A stretch of DNA of 12,467 nucleotides from JBGSLA01 sp965602785 (GTDB lineage: Bacteria; Desulfobacterota; Desulfobaccia; Desulfobaccales; 0-14-0-80-60-11). Position 1 is the first letter of the stretch, and each line of letters begins with the position of its first letter. A program made the translations under genes and the position numbers. Shown here piece by piece: positions 5,812 to 12,467 of the stretch. The DNA lies in contig CBFDAH010000078.1 in the NCBI GenBank assembly GCA_965602785.1, positions 1-12,467 on the forward strand. The letters are read 5' to 3'. The notes under the pieces are model-generated. The model was not told where the DNA came from and did not search any database. It was given only the letters and a program-made list of their open reading frames with translations.

Positions 5812-5871
5812 AATAAAAAACGCGTTTAAAAATCCGCTAACTTTGGCAATCAGATACTTGTGGACTGGCGG

Positions 5872-5887
5872 CCGGCCCTCAGGCCGG
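5872..5887. repeat. GC hairpin in the pre-lptC leader
   Basis: CCGGCC at 5872-5877 and GGCCGG at 5882-5887 form a perfect 6-bp stem with a CTCA loop. It is immediately followed by GTTCACC, which can pair with GGTGAAC at 5973-5979. Confidence 0.45.
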
Positions 5888-5998
5888 GTTCACCGACTCG
5901 AGAGATTTCTTTGAGGAGTCATACCATCATTTAGGAGCAATGGAGGTATCTGACGGAGCCTTCACTTTTTGGGGTGAACGTGCCGATACTTGGTTCAG

Positions 5999-6033
5999 AC
6001 CTGGGGACTTTTTGTGGGGAAACGTCCCCTGGT
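5999..6033 (+). promoter_or_regulatory. Alternative hairpins just upstream of lptC
   Basis: ACC-T-GGGGAC (5999-6008) pairs with GTCCCC-T-GGT (6024-6033) with one T-T mismatch and a 15-base loop. A second GGGGA at 6016-6020 competes for the same TCCCC (6025-6029), giving a 5-bp stem with an AACG loop. The structures end 21 bases before the lptC start, close enough to affect translation. A regulatory role is inference. Confidence 0.35.
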
Positions 6034-6054
6034 TCCCGGGGCAGGTTGTAACTA

Positions 6055-6651
6055 ATGGCTTTTTTTCAGCGCGGTGGCAGCGGTACCCGGGGAGCTTTTT
6101 TCCGGAGGCGCCCTTTCTTGAGCCTGGGCCTTCTGGGAGGCGCCTGCCTCATGGCCTGGGGCCTATGGGTGTATTTCACTCCGGCGCCGCCACCCCCACC
6201 CAAGACGCCGGCGGAAAAAAAGGCGAAAATGGAAAGCCTGTCCCTCACGGAAATCAAAGAGGGGGGCAAGCACTGGGTGTTGGACGCCAAAAAGGCCGAA
6301 TATCTCAAGGATCGGGACGAGATTCGCATCCAGGGCATTTACCTGGAATTCTACGGCCCCGACCAGGAGATCGTTACCCTACGGGCTCGGGAAGGGCTGG
6401 TGCATACGAAAACACGGGACCTGACCATCAAGGGCGAGGTGGAGCTGACCCGGGGCGACCTTACCATCCGGACCGAAGTAGTGCGCTACCTTCCCCAGGA
6501 GCGGGCTCTGGTGGCCCCGGAGGAGGTCGTGCTGGAGGGACCCCGGACCAAGGTGGCCGGGAAAGACCTCCGGATTGACCTGACCAATAAACGGTTGATT
6601 TTAAAACACCACCACAAAACCGAAGTGAAGCTGAAAAAGGGCCTCATGTGA
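6055..6651 (+). CDS. lptC: LPS export protein LptC
   Basis: LptC is the bitopic inner-membrane protein that passes LPS from the LptB2FG transporter to LptA. The product is 198 residues, near the E. coli length of 191. Residues 1-20 are basic and cytoplasmic, 21-41 form one transmembrane helix, and a proline-rich linker follows at 43-49. The rest is the periplasmic beta-jellyroll: repeating strands such as L-D-A-K-K-A-E-Y, E-I-R-I-Q-G-I-Y-L-E-F and L-T-I-K-G-E-V-E-L. The start has only a weak AGG at 6043-6045, 9 bases upstream. The stop overlaps the lptA start as GTGA. LptC is poorly conserved in sequence, so the call leans on topology and on the lptA-lptB neighbours. Confidence 0.9.
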   Translation: MAFFQRGGSGTRGAFFRRRPFLSLGLLGGACLMAWGLWVYFTPAPPPPPKTPAEKKAKMESLSLTEIKEGGKHWVLDAKKAEYLKDRDEIRIQGIYLEFYGPDQEIVTLRAREGLVHTKTRDLTIKGEVELTRGDLTIRTEVVRYLPQERALVAPEEVVLEGPRTKVAGKDLRIDLTNKRLILKHHHKTEVKLKKGLM

Positions 6652-7304
6652 GAAAAACGGGGACGCCAATCAACTGGCCTGGGGTTCTGGCCCTGGGGCT
6701 TATGCTGACGGTGCTGGCCGCCGGGACCTGGGCCTTCGGCCAGACTGCGGTCCCCCTGGACCAGCAAGCGGAAACTCCTTTACACATCACCGCCGCGCAA
6801 TTGGAAGCGGATCAGGACAAGAACCTCATCATCTTCAAGGGACAGGTGAAGGCGGTGTACGGCGATGCCACCTTGTACACCGACAAGCTTCTGGTTTTCT
6901 TCAAAAAACCAGAGAAAAAGGCCCCCCCTGCCCCCGCGGCCCAGAAAACCCTGGAGACTTCTCCCCTGGGGCAGTTGGGCGGTGAAAAGCTCGATCGTAT
7001 CGAAGCTTTAGGGAATGTGCGCTTCGTGCAGGAGGATCGGGTGGCCACCGGTGAGAAGGCTATCTATTACCAGGATAAAGATGAAGTCGTGCTCCTGGGC
7101 CGGCCTCAGGTCTGGCGGGGAGAAAACAACCTGAAAGGCAACAAGATTTTTTTCAACCTGACCACCAAGCGGGTGGTGGTGGAAAGTTCCCCCAAACGGC
7201 GGGTGGAGGCCCACCTCTATCAGACCGTCAAGGGGGCCAAGACTACCAAGGATTTATTCCCCGGGACCAAACCGGCCGGTTCTAAGCCCGGCAGGTCCCG
7301 CTGA
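6648..7304 (+). CDS. lptA: LPS transport periplasmic protein LptA
   Basis: LptA forms the periplasmic filament that carries LPS to the outer-membrane LptD-LptE complex. The product is 218 residues, longer than the 185 of E. coli. Residues 1-31 look like a signal peptide with a hydrophobic core at 12-25 and probable cleavage near A-F-G. The OstA-like jellyroll occupies about 44-190: I-T-A-A-Q-L-E-A-D, I-I-F-K-G-Q-V-K-A, I-E-A-L-G-N-V-R-F, A-T-G-E-K-A-I-Y-Y and V-V-L-L-G-R-P-Q-V. A lysine, alanine and proline-rich insert (about residues 87-115) splits two strands, and the C-terminal tail is basic. The GTG start overlaps the lptC stop by GTGA, so translation should be coupled. Confidence 0.93.
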   Translation: MRKTGTPINWPGVLALGLMLTVLAAGTWAFGQTAVPLDQQAETPLHITAAQLEADQDKNLIIFKGQVKAVYGDATLYTDKLLVFFKKPEKKAPPAPAAQKTLETSPLGQLGGEKLDRIEALGNVRFVQEDRVATGEKAIYYQDKDEVVLLGRPQVWRGENNLKGNKIFFNLTTKRVVVESSPKRRVEAHLYQTVKGAKTTKDLFPGTKPAGSKPGRSR

Positions 7305-7320
7305 GTTCTCTAAACGAGCC

Positions 7321-8043
7321 ATGCACCGTTTGCTCCTGGACCATTTGACCAAAAGCTACAACAGCCGCAAGGTGGTGGACGACGTCACCCTGGATGTCAA
7401 AAGCGGCGAAGTTGTGGGGCTCCTGGGCCCCAACGGCGCCGGCAAAACCACCACCTTCTATATGGTCCTCGGCCTCTTGAAGCCCGATATGGGCGCCATT
7501 TTCCTTGACGACGAGAACCTCTCCCCCCTGGCCATCTACCAGCGGGCCCGCAAGGGGCTGCAGTACTTGCCCCAGGAGTCCTCGGTTTTCCGCAAGCTCA
7601 CGGTGGCCGAGAACATCATGGCCATCCTCGAAACCCTGGAGTCGGACCCCCAGGTCCGGGAAGAGCGCCTCCAAAAGCTCCTGGGGGAACTGCGCATCGG
7701 GCACCTGGCCAACCAAAAAGCCGCCTCTCTCTCCGGCGGGGAACGCCGTCGGGTGGAGATCACCCGAGCCCTGGTCACGTCCCCCAACTTCATTATCCTG
7801 GACGAGCCGTTTGCGGGTATCGATCCCCTTGCGGTGGTGGACATTCAGAACATTATCCGTCAGCTCAAAGAGAAGGGCCTGGGCATCCTCATCTCCGACC
7901 ACAATGTCCGGGAAACCCTGTGGGTCTGCGACCGGGCCTACATTTTGCATGAGGGGGTAATCCTGGAGGAAGGCACTCCAGAGTATTTGGTTAACAGCGA
8001 GCTGGCCAAAAGGATTTACTTGGGCGAGAGCTTTGCGTTATAA
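7321..8043 (+). CDS. lptB: LPS export ABC transporter ATP-binding protein LptB
   Basis: LptB is the cytoplasmic ATPase that powers LPS extraction with LptF and LptG (not in this window). The product is 240 residues, the family length. Walker A is G-P-N-G-A-G-K-T at 36-43, Q-loop Q85 sits in Y-L-P-Q-E, the signature is L-S-G-G-E at 137-141, Walker B is F-I-I-L-D-E-P at 157-163 with catalytic Glu162, and the H-loop is His194 in S-D-H-N-V. The stretch S-S-V-F-R-K-L-T-V is characteristic of LptB among ABC ATPases. It lies 16 bases after lptA with no strong ribosome binding site, and is followed by tandem stops TAA TAG. Confidence 0.98.
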   Translation: MHRLLLDHLTKSYNSRKVVDDVTLDVKSGEVVGLLGPNGAGKTTTFYMVLGLLKPDMGAIFLDDENLSPLAIYQRARKGLQYLPQESSVFRKLTVAENIMAILETLESDPQVREERLQKLLGELRIGHLANQKAASLSGGERRRVEITRALVTSPNFIILDEPFAGIDPLAVVDIQNIIRQLKEKGLGILISDHNVRETLWVCDRAYILHEGVILEEGTPEYLVNSELAKRIYLGESFAL

Positions 8044-8059
8044 TAGTGTCAATTAGTGC

Positions 8060-8081
8060 TGACGGGCTTGCTTCCCCGTCA
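8060..8081. repeat. Hairpin between lptB and rpoN
   Basis: TGACGGG at 8060-8066 and CCCGTCA at 8075-8081 form a perfect 7-bp stem with an 8-base loop. No T tract follows, so it is not a classical terminator. It may be an RNA processing or stability element between the LPS and rpoN parts of the cluster. Confidence 0.45.
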
Positions 8082-8102
8082 CCCCCGGTTTAAGGTTAAA
8101 TT

Positions 8103-9587
8103 ATGGCCCTCGAAATCCGCCAAAGTCTCAAGCTGACCCAGACGCTCATCATGACGCAGAAGTTGCAGCAGGCCATCAAGCTGCTGCAACTCTCCCGCAT
8201 GGAGCTTGTGGATGAGATTCACCAGGCCCTGGAGGCCAACCCGGTGTTGGAGGAAACCCAGAGCGAGGACCGGGGTCCGGAGGTGGCGGCAGAGGATAGT
8301 TGGACGCCCAAAACCGAAAGCTCACCCGCCGAAACGGAGTCCAAGGGGGACGGCGAAGCGCAAAGCCCCCTGGACGGCTGGGACTGGATGAGCTTTCTGA
8401 GGGACCGGGAAGCGCCCATTTCCCGCGGGGAATACGAGGTGCGGGAATCACCCCCTTTTGAGAACCTCAACGCCCAAAAGACCAACCTCAAAGCTCACCT
8501 TGTCTGGCAGCTCCAGATGATCGAGCTGGACGAGGACGCTGAGCGCATCGGCAACCTGATCATCGGCAACCTGGACTCCCACGGCTATTTGCACGCCTCC
8601 CTGGAGGAGATCGCCCAGGAGGTGGGGGTGGAACCTGCCCGGGTGGAAGAGGTCTTGCAGGTTGTCCAGGGGTTAGACCCCATCGGCGTGGCGGCGCGGG
8701 ATTTGAAGGAGTGTCTCCTCCTCCAGGTTAAGGCCCTCGAGCTCGACGATCCGCTGATGGTCAATATCATCACCCATCACCTCACGAATCTGGCCAACAA
8801 GAACTACCAGGCCATCGCCCGGGACCTGAAAATGCCCGTGGAGGAAGTGTTCCAGGCGAGTGAGCTGATTTGCCAACTCGAACCCAAGCCCGGCCGGGGC
8901 TTTGACGTGGAAGATCCCACCTATCTCAACCCCGATGTCTACGTCCAAAAGATAGGAGACGATTACATCATCACTCTGAACGAAGACGGTCTTCCCAAGC
9001 TCCGGGTGAGCCACTTCTACCTCGAGGCCATGCGCTATCCCGAAAAACTTGGCGACTCGGCCCGGGCCTACATTCAAAAACACCTGGACAGCGCCTTGTG
9101 GTTCATCAGGAGCATTCACCAGCGCCAGAAGACCCTCTACCGGGTGGCCGAAAGTATCGTGCGCTTCCAGAGGGACTTTCTGGACTACGGCCTGGAGAAC
9201 CTGAAGCCTCTGACCCTGCGCCAGGTAGCCGAAGATGTGCAGATGCACGAGTCCACCATCAGCCGGGTAACCACCAGCAAGTATATGCACACCCCTCAGG
9301 GGGTGCTGGATATGAAGTACTTTTTCAACAGCGGCCTCAACCTAGCCCTGGGCGACCAGATCGCCTCAGAAAGCGTCAAGGAAAAAATCCGCCAGATCGT
9401 GCAATCCGAGAATCCCGAGAATCCCTTGAGCGATCAGGAGATCGCCGACATCCTGCTCCGGGACAACGTCATCATCGCCCGGCGCACCGTGGCCAAATAC
9501 CGGGGGATGCTGGGAGTCCTCTCATCCAGTAAGCGGAAAAAGCCGGTGATCCGCCAGAAAAGCATATCCAACTCCCCTATCCTTTAA
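8103..9587 (+). CDS. rpoN: RNA polymerase sigma-54 factor
   Basis: Sigma54 directs RNA polymerase to -24/-12 promoters that need ATP-dependent activators, typically for nitrogen, motility and stress genes. The product is 494 residues. Region I (about 1-50) is glutamine- and leucine-rich and ends N-P-V-L-E. An acidic linker covers about 51-120. The core-binding domain spans about 125-310, with G-N-L-D-S-H-G-Y at 155-162 and L-D-P-I-G-V-A-A-R-D at 191-200. The helix-turn-helix lies near 371-398 (V-A-E-D-V-Q-M-H-E-S-T-I-S-R). The RpoN box A-R-R-T-V-A-K-Y-R is at 459-467 and is perfect. AAGG at 8092-8095, 7 bases upstream, supports the ATG. The order with hpf, ptsN and rapZ downstream is the classical rpoN cluster. 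Confidence 0.98.
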   Translation: MALEIRQSLKLTQTLIMTQKLQQAIKLLQLSRMELVDEIHQALEANPVLEETQSEDRGPEVAAEDSWTPKTESSPAETESKGDGEAQSPLDGWDWMSFLRDREAPISRGEYEVRESPPFENLNAQKTNLKAHLVWQLQMIELDEDAERIGNLIIGNLDSHGYLHASLEEIAQEVGVEPARVEEVLQVVQGLDPIGVAARDLKECLLLQVKALELDDPLMVNIITHHLTNLANKNYQAIARDLKMPVEEVFQASELICQLEPKPGRGFDVEDPTYLNPDVYVQKIGDDYIITLNEDGLPKLRVSHFYLEAMRYPEKLGDSARAYIQKHLDSALWFIRSIHQRQKTLYRVAESIVRFQRDFLDYGLENLKPLTLRQVAEDVQMHESTISRVTTSKYMHTPQGVLDMKYFFNSGLNLALGDQIASESVKEKIRQIVQSENPENPLSDQEIADILLRDNVIIARRTVAKYRGMLGVLSSSKRKKPVIRQKSISNSPIL

Positions 9588-9629
9588 CCCCCCGGATTGG
9601 TGTAACAGACGCTAGAAGCGGAGGAACGC

Positions 9630-10160
9630 ATGCATATTTCCGTGACTTTCAGGCAAATTGAATCTTCTGAGGCTTTGAAAAACTATGTCGCCGACCGCCT
9701 GAAAAAGTTTAAACGGTATTTAGAAGGGCCCCTGGAGGCCCACGTGGTTTTAGGCTTGGAAAAGTTTCGCCACTTGGCCGACATCACCATCAACAGCAAC
9801 GGTCGCATCATCAAAGGCCGGGAAGAGAATGCCGATATGTATGCCGCCATCGACCTGGTGGTGGACAAAATCGACATGCAGCTGAGAAAATATCGGGAGA
9901 AGCTTCGGGAGGTCAAGGGAGACCGGAGCCGGGCCGCGGCCTCCCCCCCCACCGGCTTGGAGGAGGAAAGGCCCGCCCTGCCGCCCATCCGCCGCTCCCG
10001 GGTGGAGGTGTCGCCTCTGGAGCTGGCCGACGCCGTGGAGTTCCTCCAGTCCCAGAACAGTGACCTCCTGGTTTTCACCAATGTGAATACCGGGGCTCTC
10101 TCCATCCTTTACCGGCGAGGCGACGGCGGTTTGGGCCTGGCCGAGCCTGACTTGAGGTAG
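9630..10160 (+). CDS. hpf: Long-form ribosome hibernation promoting factor
   Basis: It binds the 30S subunit and silences ribosomes in stationary phase. The product is 176 residues, so it is the long type: an N-terminal S30AE domain (about 1-97, with A-D-I-T-I-N-S and E-N-A-D-M-Y-A-A-I-D-L-V-V-D-K-I-D), a disordered linker (about 98-122), and a C-terminal dimerisation domain (about 123-172, with V-E-V-S-P-L-E-L-A-D-A-V-E-F-L and F-T-N-V-N-T-G-A-L-S-I-L-Y-R-R). Long forms make 100S dimers without RMF. A strong GGAGG at 9620-9624, 5 bases upstream, fixes the ATG start; it is the best ribosome binding site in this part of the cluster and suggests high expression. It sits 42 bases after rpoN. Confidence 0.95.
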   Translation: MHISVTFRQIESSEALKNYVADRLKKFKRYLEGPLEAHVVLGLEKFRHLADITINSNGRIIKGREENADMYAAIDLVVDKIDMQLRKYREKLREVKGDRSRAAASPPTGLEEERPALPPIRRSRVEVSPLELADAVEFLQSQNSDLLVFTNVNTGALSILYRRGDGGLGLAEPDLR

Positions 10161-10174
10161 GAAACCCTTGTATT

Positions 10175-10636
10175 ATGAAGATTACTGACCTGTTAACCCT
10201 GACCTGTATTATCCCTGATCTGGCCGCCACCGATAAGCGGGCGGCCCTGGAGGAGCTGGCCGCCCCCCTGGTTCCCGGCAATGAAGGGCTGGAACTGGAT
10301 ACCGTGGTGGAAGTCCTGCTGGAGCGGGAAAGCCTGGGCAGCACCGGCATCGGGGATAACGTCGCCATCCCCCACGGGAAATTGGCCGCCCTTTCAGGGC
10401 TGAAGCTGGCCTTTGGACGCAGCCTCAAGGGAGTGGACTTCCAATCCATGGACGGTAAGCCCTCTCACCTCTTTTTCCTGCTGTTGGCCCCCATCAACTC
10501 CGCCGGTCTGCATCTGAAGGCCCTGGCCAAAATATCTCGCATGCTCATGAATCCCTCTTTTCGGGAAAGCCTGATGCAGGCCTCCCAACAGCAGGAAATT
10601 CTTAAACTTTTGGTGGAGCAAGACGAGGAACTTTAA
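10175..10636 (+). CDS. ptsN: Nitrogen PTS EIIA protein (EIIA-Ntr)
   Basis: This is a regulatory phosphocarrier of the nitrogen-related phosphotransferase system. It is phosphorylated on histidine and adjusts targets according to its phosphorylation state rather than moving sugars. The product is 153 residues, a single EIIA type 2 domain. S-T-G-I-G-D-N-V-A-I-P-H-G-K-L at 56-70 contains phospho-acceptor His67. The stretch F-F-L-L-L-A-P near 99-105 and H-L-K-A-L-A-K-I-S-R near 112-121 are further family marks. The start is 14 bases after hpf; the nearest AGGA (10159-10162) is 12 bases away, so initiation is weak and may depend on hpf translation. Confidence 0.95.
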   Translation: MKITDLLTLTCIIPDLAATDKRAALEELAAPLVPGNEGLELDTVVEVLLERESLGSTGIGDNVAIPHGKLAALSGLKLAFGRSLKGVDFQSMDGKPSHLFFLLLAPINSAGLHLKALAKISRMLMNPSFRESLMQASQQQEILKLLVEQDEEL

Positions 10637-10689
10637 GGAACCGCAGTTGCCCCCTGCTTCCTGAACGGGAGCGACGGGGGCCTGAAGCC

Positions 10690-11631
10690 ATGACGACCTC
10701 CAGCCGCGCTACAGCCCCATCGTCCGGCCGACTTACGTCCGGAGACCCTCCCGCCGCCTCACCCCTCACAGTTCTCATCATCACCGGTCTCTCCGGCTCG
10801 GGGAAGAGCACCGTGCTACGCTCCCTGGAAGACGTGGGCTACTTTTGTGTAGACAACCTGCCCTTGAACCTGCTGCCCTCCTGCCTGGAGGAGCTCACCC
10901 ATTCTTCCCAGGACTCCCGCAAAATCGCCCTGGTAATGGATGTGCGCACCGCCGGCTTTCTCCAGAACTACGCCCAGGTGTGCCAGCGCCTTCTGGACCA
11001 GGGGTACCGCCCCCATCTGCTCTTTTTGGAAGCGGACGAGCACGTGCTCCTGCGCCGTTTCAGTCAGACCCGGCGCCAGCACCCCCTGGCGGACCACGAG
11101 TCCATTGCCCGGGCCTTGCGCCTGGAGCGGGAATCCCTGGAGGGCTTGAGGCACATGGCCCACCGCATCCTGGACACCTCTTTGTACAACCCCCACCAGC
11201 TGCGCAAGCTGATCCTTGACGAATATTCGGACGTGGAGCCGCGCCAGCGTATGCTGCTCCACCTCATCTCCTTTTCCTACAAGCACGGCATCCCCCCGGA
11301 AGCCGATTTGGTCATGGACGTGCGCTTTTTACCCAACCCGTACTTTGTGGAAGAACTTCGGCCCCACACCGGCAACGAACCCCGGGTCCGGGAATTTGTC
11401 CTGGGCCAGGAGGAAACCCGGGCTTTCCTCAATCAGTTTTACGGCTTTCTGGACTTCCTCCTCCCCAGATTCCAGCGGGAGGGCAAGACCCACCTCACCC
11501 TGGCCCTCGGTTGCACCGGCGGCCAGCACCGCTCGGTGGTCATCGCCAATGTGGTGGGGGAACATCTGTCCCAGGAAAAACTGCCGTTTACCCTGACCCA
11601 TCGTGACCTGGCCCAAACCGCAGGAGAGTAG
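10690..11631 (+). CDS. rapZ: RNase adapter / nucleotide-binding protein RapZ (YvcJ family)
   Basis: In E. coli RapZ binds the sRNA GlmZ and presents it to RNase E, controlling glucosamine 6-phosphate synthesis and thus cell-envelope precursors. The product is 313 residues against 284 in E. coli. Walker A is G-L-S-G-S-G-K-S at 33-40, followed by L-E-D-V-G-Y-F-C-V-D-N-L-P. R-F-S-Q-T-R-R-Q-H-P-L is at 123-133, D-V-R-F-L-P-N-P-Y at 210-218, and the conserved C-terminal G-C-T-G-G-Q-H-R-S-V at 274-283. The first 26 residues are a Ser/Pro/Ala-rich extension; no later in-frame start precedes the P-loop, so the ATG at 10690 stands. Whether it works through GlmZ-like RNAs here is unknown, because those RNAs are mainly enterobacterial. 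Confidence 0.95.
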   Translation: MTTSSRATAPSSGRLTSGDPPAASPLTVLIITGLSGSGKSTVLRSLEDVGYFCVDNLPLNLLPSCLEELTHSSQDSRKIALVMDVRTAGFLQNYAQVCQRLLDQGYRPHLLFLEADEHVLLRRFSQTRRQHPLADHESIARALRLERESLEGLRHMAHRILDTSLYNPHQLRKLILDEYSDVEPRQRMLLHLISFSYKHGIPPEADLVMDVRFLPNPYFVEELRPHTGNEPRVREFVLGQEETRAFLNQFYGFLDFLLPRFQREGKTHLTLALGCTGGQHRSVVIANVVGEHLSQEKLPFTLTHRDLAQTAGE

Positions 11632-11634
11632 CCT

Positions 11635-12036
11635 ATGATCGGCGTGTTGATTGTGACTCACAAGGAATTGGCAGAGGCTTTGATATCCGTCTGCGACCTC
11701 ATTATGGGCCGCCAGGAAGGTATGGCGGCGGTGTCCCTGGACCCCGAAGCCCAGCCGGAGGCCTCCCGGAAGCAGATCAAGAAGGCCTTGGCCCAAGTAA
11801 ACAACGGCCAAGGCGTCATCATCCTCACAGATATGCTGGGCGGCACCCCTTCCAACCTGAGCCTGGCCTTCCTTCAAGAGGGCAGCGTGGAAGTGGTCTC
11901 CGGGGTGAACCTTCCCATGCTCATGAAGCTGGCCCATCTGCGGGAAGGCAAAGACCTGGGGGAAGTGGCCTCGGCCCTCAGGCAGTCGGGACAGCAGGGC
12001 ATCACCGTGGCCAGTGAGGTCCTCCACCGGAAATGA
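11635..12036 (+). CDS. PTS EIIA component, mannose family
   Basis: This is a phosphocarrier domain of the mannose/sorbose type. The product is 133 residues, one EIIA-Man domain. H9 in V-T-H-K-E-L-A-E-A-L is the expected phosphorylation site. Asp66 in L-T-D-M-L-G-G-T-P-S-N (64-74) is the conserved active-site aspartate. AGGAG at 11622-11626, 8 bases upstream, supports the ATG. It follows rapZ after 3 bases and overlaps the next gene by ATGA. No EIIB, EIIC or EIID lies in the window, so a regulatory role is plausible, but the window ends too soon to rule out a transporter, HPr or EI downstream. Confidence 0.92.
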   Translation: MIGVLIVTHKELAEALISVCDLIMGRQEGMAAVSLDPEAQPEASRKQIKKALAQVNNGQGVIILTDMLGGTPSNLSLAFLQEGSVEVVSGVNLPMLMKLAHLREGKDLGEVASALRQSGQQGITVASEVLHRK

Positions 12037-12467
12037 CCTCCACCCCTTTCATCCGGCAGGTAGGCCTCACGGATGTAAGGTCCCTCTGGGAAATCGAAAA
12101 GCTCTCCTTCCCCACTCCCTGGTCACTGTGGGTTTTCTTGATGGAGTACTCCACCTCCACCAGCACCATCCTGGTGGCCGGTCCTCCGCCTCCGGAGCCC
12201 TGGGAGACCTGGGGCTATATCGTTTATTGGATGGTGGCCGAAGAAATGCATATTCTCAACCTGGCCGTTCACCCGACCCAACGCCGGCGGGGCATCGCCC
12301 GGGCCCTGGTGACCGCAGCCCTGGAGCAAGCTCGGAGCCAAGGGGCCGGCGTGGCCTGGTTGGAAGTGCGGCCCTCCAACGCGGCGGCTTTGTCTCTCTA
12401 CCAGTCCTTCGGCTTCGAGGAGATTGGCGTGCGCCCCGGCTACTACTCGGATAACCGCGAAGACGCC
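12033..12467 (+). CDS. rimI: Ribosomal protein S18-alanine N-acetyltransferase (partial)
   Basis: A GNAT-family acetyltransferase; RimI acetylates the N-terminal alanine of ribosomal protein S18. 145 codons are visible and the frame is still open at the window end, so the C-terminus is missing. The acetyl-CoA loop is Q-R-R-R-G-I-A at 83-89. The RimI block L-E-V-R-P-S-N-A-A-A-L-S-L-Y at 110-123 contains Glu111, Asn116 and Tyr123, and Y-Y-S-D-N-R-E-D-A at 137-145 is the usual C-terminal mark. The ATG overlaps the stop of the EIIA gene as ATGA. A proline-rich loop at 51-57 is longer than I expect. Other GNAT enzymes are possible, but the E-D-A ending favours RimI. Confidence 0.88.
   Translation, partial: MTSTPFIRQVGLTDVRSLWEIEKLSFPTPWSLWVFLMEYSTSTSTILVAGPPPPEPWETWGYIVYWMVAEEMHILNLAVHPTQRRRGIARALVTAALEQARSQGAGVAWLEVRPSNAAALSLYQSFGFEEIGVRPGYYSDNREDA

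Larger units (their letters stand above)
5666..6054. other. 389-base gap before lptC: promoter, repeat and possible structured leader
   Basis: I see no convincing protein gene; a frame open from 5940 is mostly the shadow of lptC. The gap holds a sigma70-like promoter (5669-5696), a palindrome (5791-5811), a 6-bp GC hairpin (5872-5887), a possible long-range stem of GTTCACC (5888-5894) with GGTGAAC (5973-5979), an enclosed stem GTCATACC (5918-5925) with GGTAT-CT-GAC (5945-5954), and the hairpin at 5999-6033. No known riboswitch or housekeeping RNA was recognised. It could be a long lptC leader or a small RNA gene. Confidence 0.45.

Noticed and set aside
5843..5862. Sigma54 promoter around TTGGCAATCAGATACTTG
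   Set aside because: The GG and GC dinucleotides do not have the required 10-base spacing.
5861..6060. 6S RNA or another known housekeeping RNA in the pre-lptC gap
   Set aside because: Paired ends for a closing stem could not be found, and none of the signatures I know for 6S, SRP RNA, tmRNA or RNase P RNA is present. Left as an unexplained structured stretch.
5940..6578. A 212-codon open frame overlapping lptC
   Set aside because: Most of it is the shadow of lptC in another frame, with low-complexity Gly/Pro/Arg composition and no recognisable domain.

Overview
The window reads as chromosomal DNA from a GC-rich Gram-negative bacterium. The gene order (pyrG, kdsA, kdsC, lptC, lptA, lptB, rpoN, hpf, ptsN, rapZ, EIIA-Man, rimI) is the one I know from Desulfobacterota (former Deltaproteobacteria); that assignment rests on remembered synteny and protein flavour, not on a search. 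All clear protein genes lie on the + strand.

Layout. (1) 1-202: a long near-perfect palindrome, then a short upstream region with a possible extended -10 box. (2) 203-1045: an exported FecR-domain protein. (3) 1124-2838: a sigma70-type promoter and CTP synthase (pyrG). (4) 2839-4289: an AT-rich insertion between pyrG and kdsA. It holds a small GIY-YIG nuclease-fold gene and an Mrr-type restriction endonuclease gene, together with four copies (A-D) of one short palindromic repeat. (5) 4290-5665: kdsA and kdsC, overlapping by ATGA, for Kdo synthesis. (6) 5666-6054: 389 bases without a convincing gene, holding a good sigma70-like promoter, a C5T3/A3G5 palindrome and several possible RNA stems. 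(7) 6055-8043: lptC-lptA-lptB, the periplasmic bridge and ATPase of LPS export. (8) 8103-12467: rpoN, long-form hpf, ptsN, rapZ, a Man-family EIIA and the start of rimI, which runs off the window end.

The genes combine three jobs: CTP and Kdo supply for LPS (CTP is the co-substrate for Kdo activation), LPS export, and a regulatory module of sigma54 plus phosphotransferase-type sensors. Tight spacing and two further overlaps (GTGA at lptC/lptA, ATGA at EIIA/rimI) suggest long co-transcribed units from kdsA onward, with an extra promoter likely before lptC.

The most interesting part is 2888-4256. Repeats A and B are inverted and hug the GIY-YIG gene within 6-7 bases on each side. Repeats C and D form the same inverted pair around only 15 bases. 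The inner arms of the four copies differ in sequence but stay complementary within each copy, so the hairpin itself appears to be conserved. This looks like a nuclease-loaded and an empty form of one palindromic mobile unit, comparable in logic to REP/RAYT systems, with an Mrr gene between them. The transposition idea is inference; the repeat geometry is directly visible.
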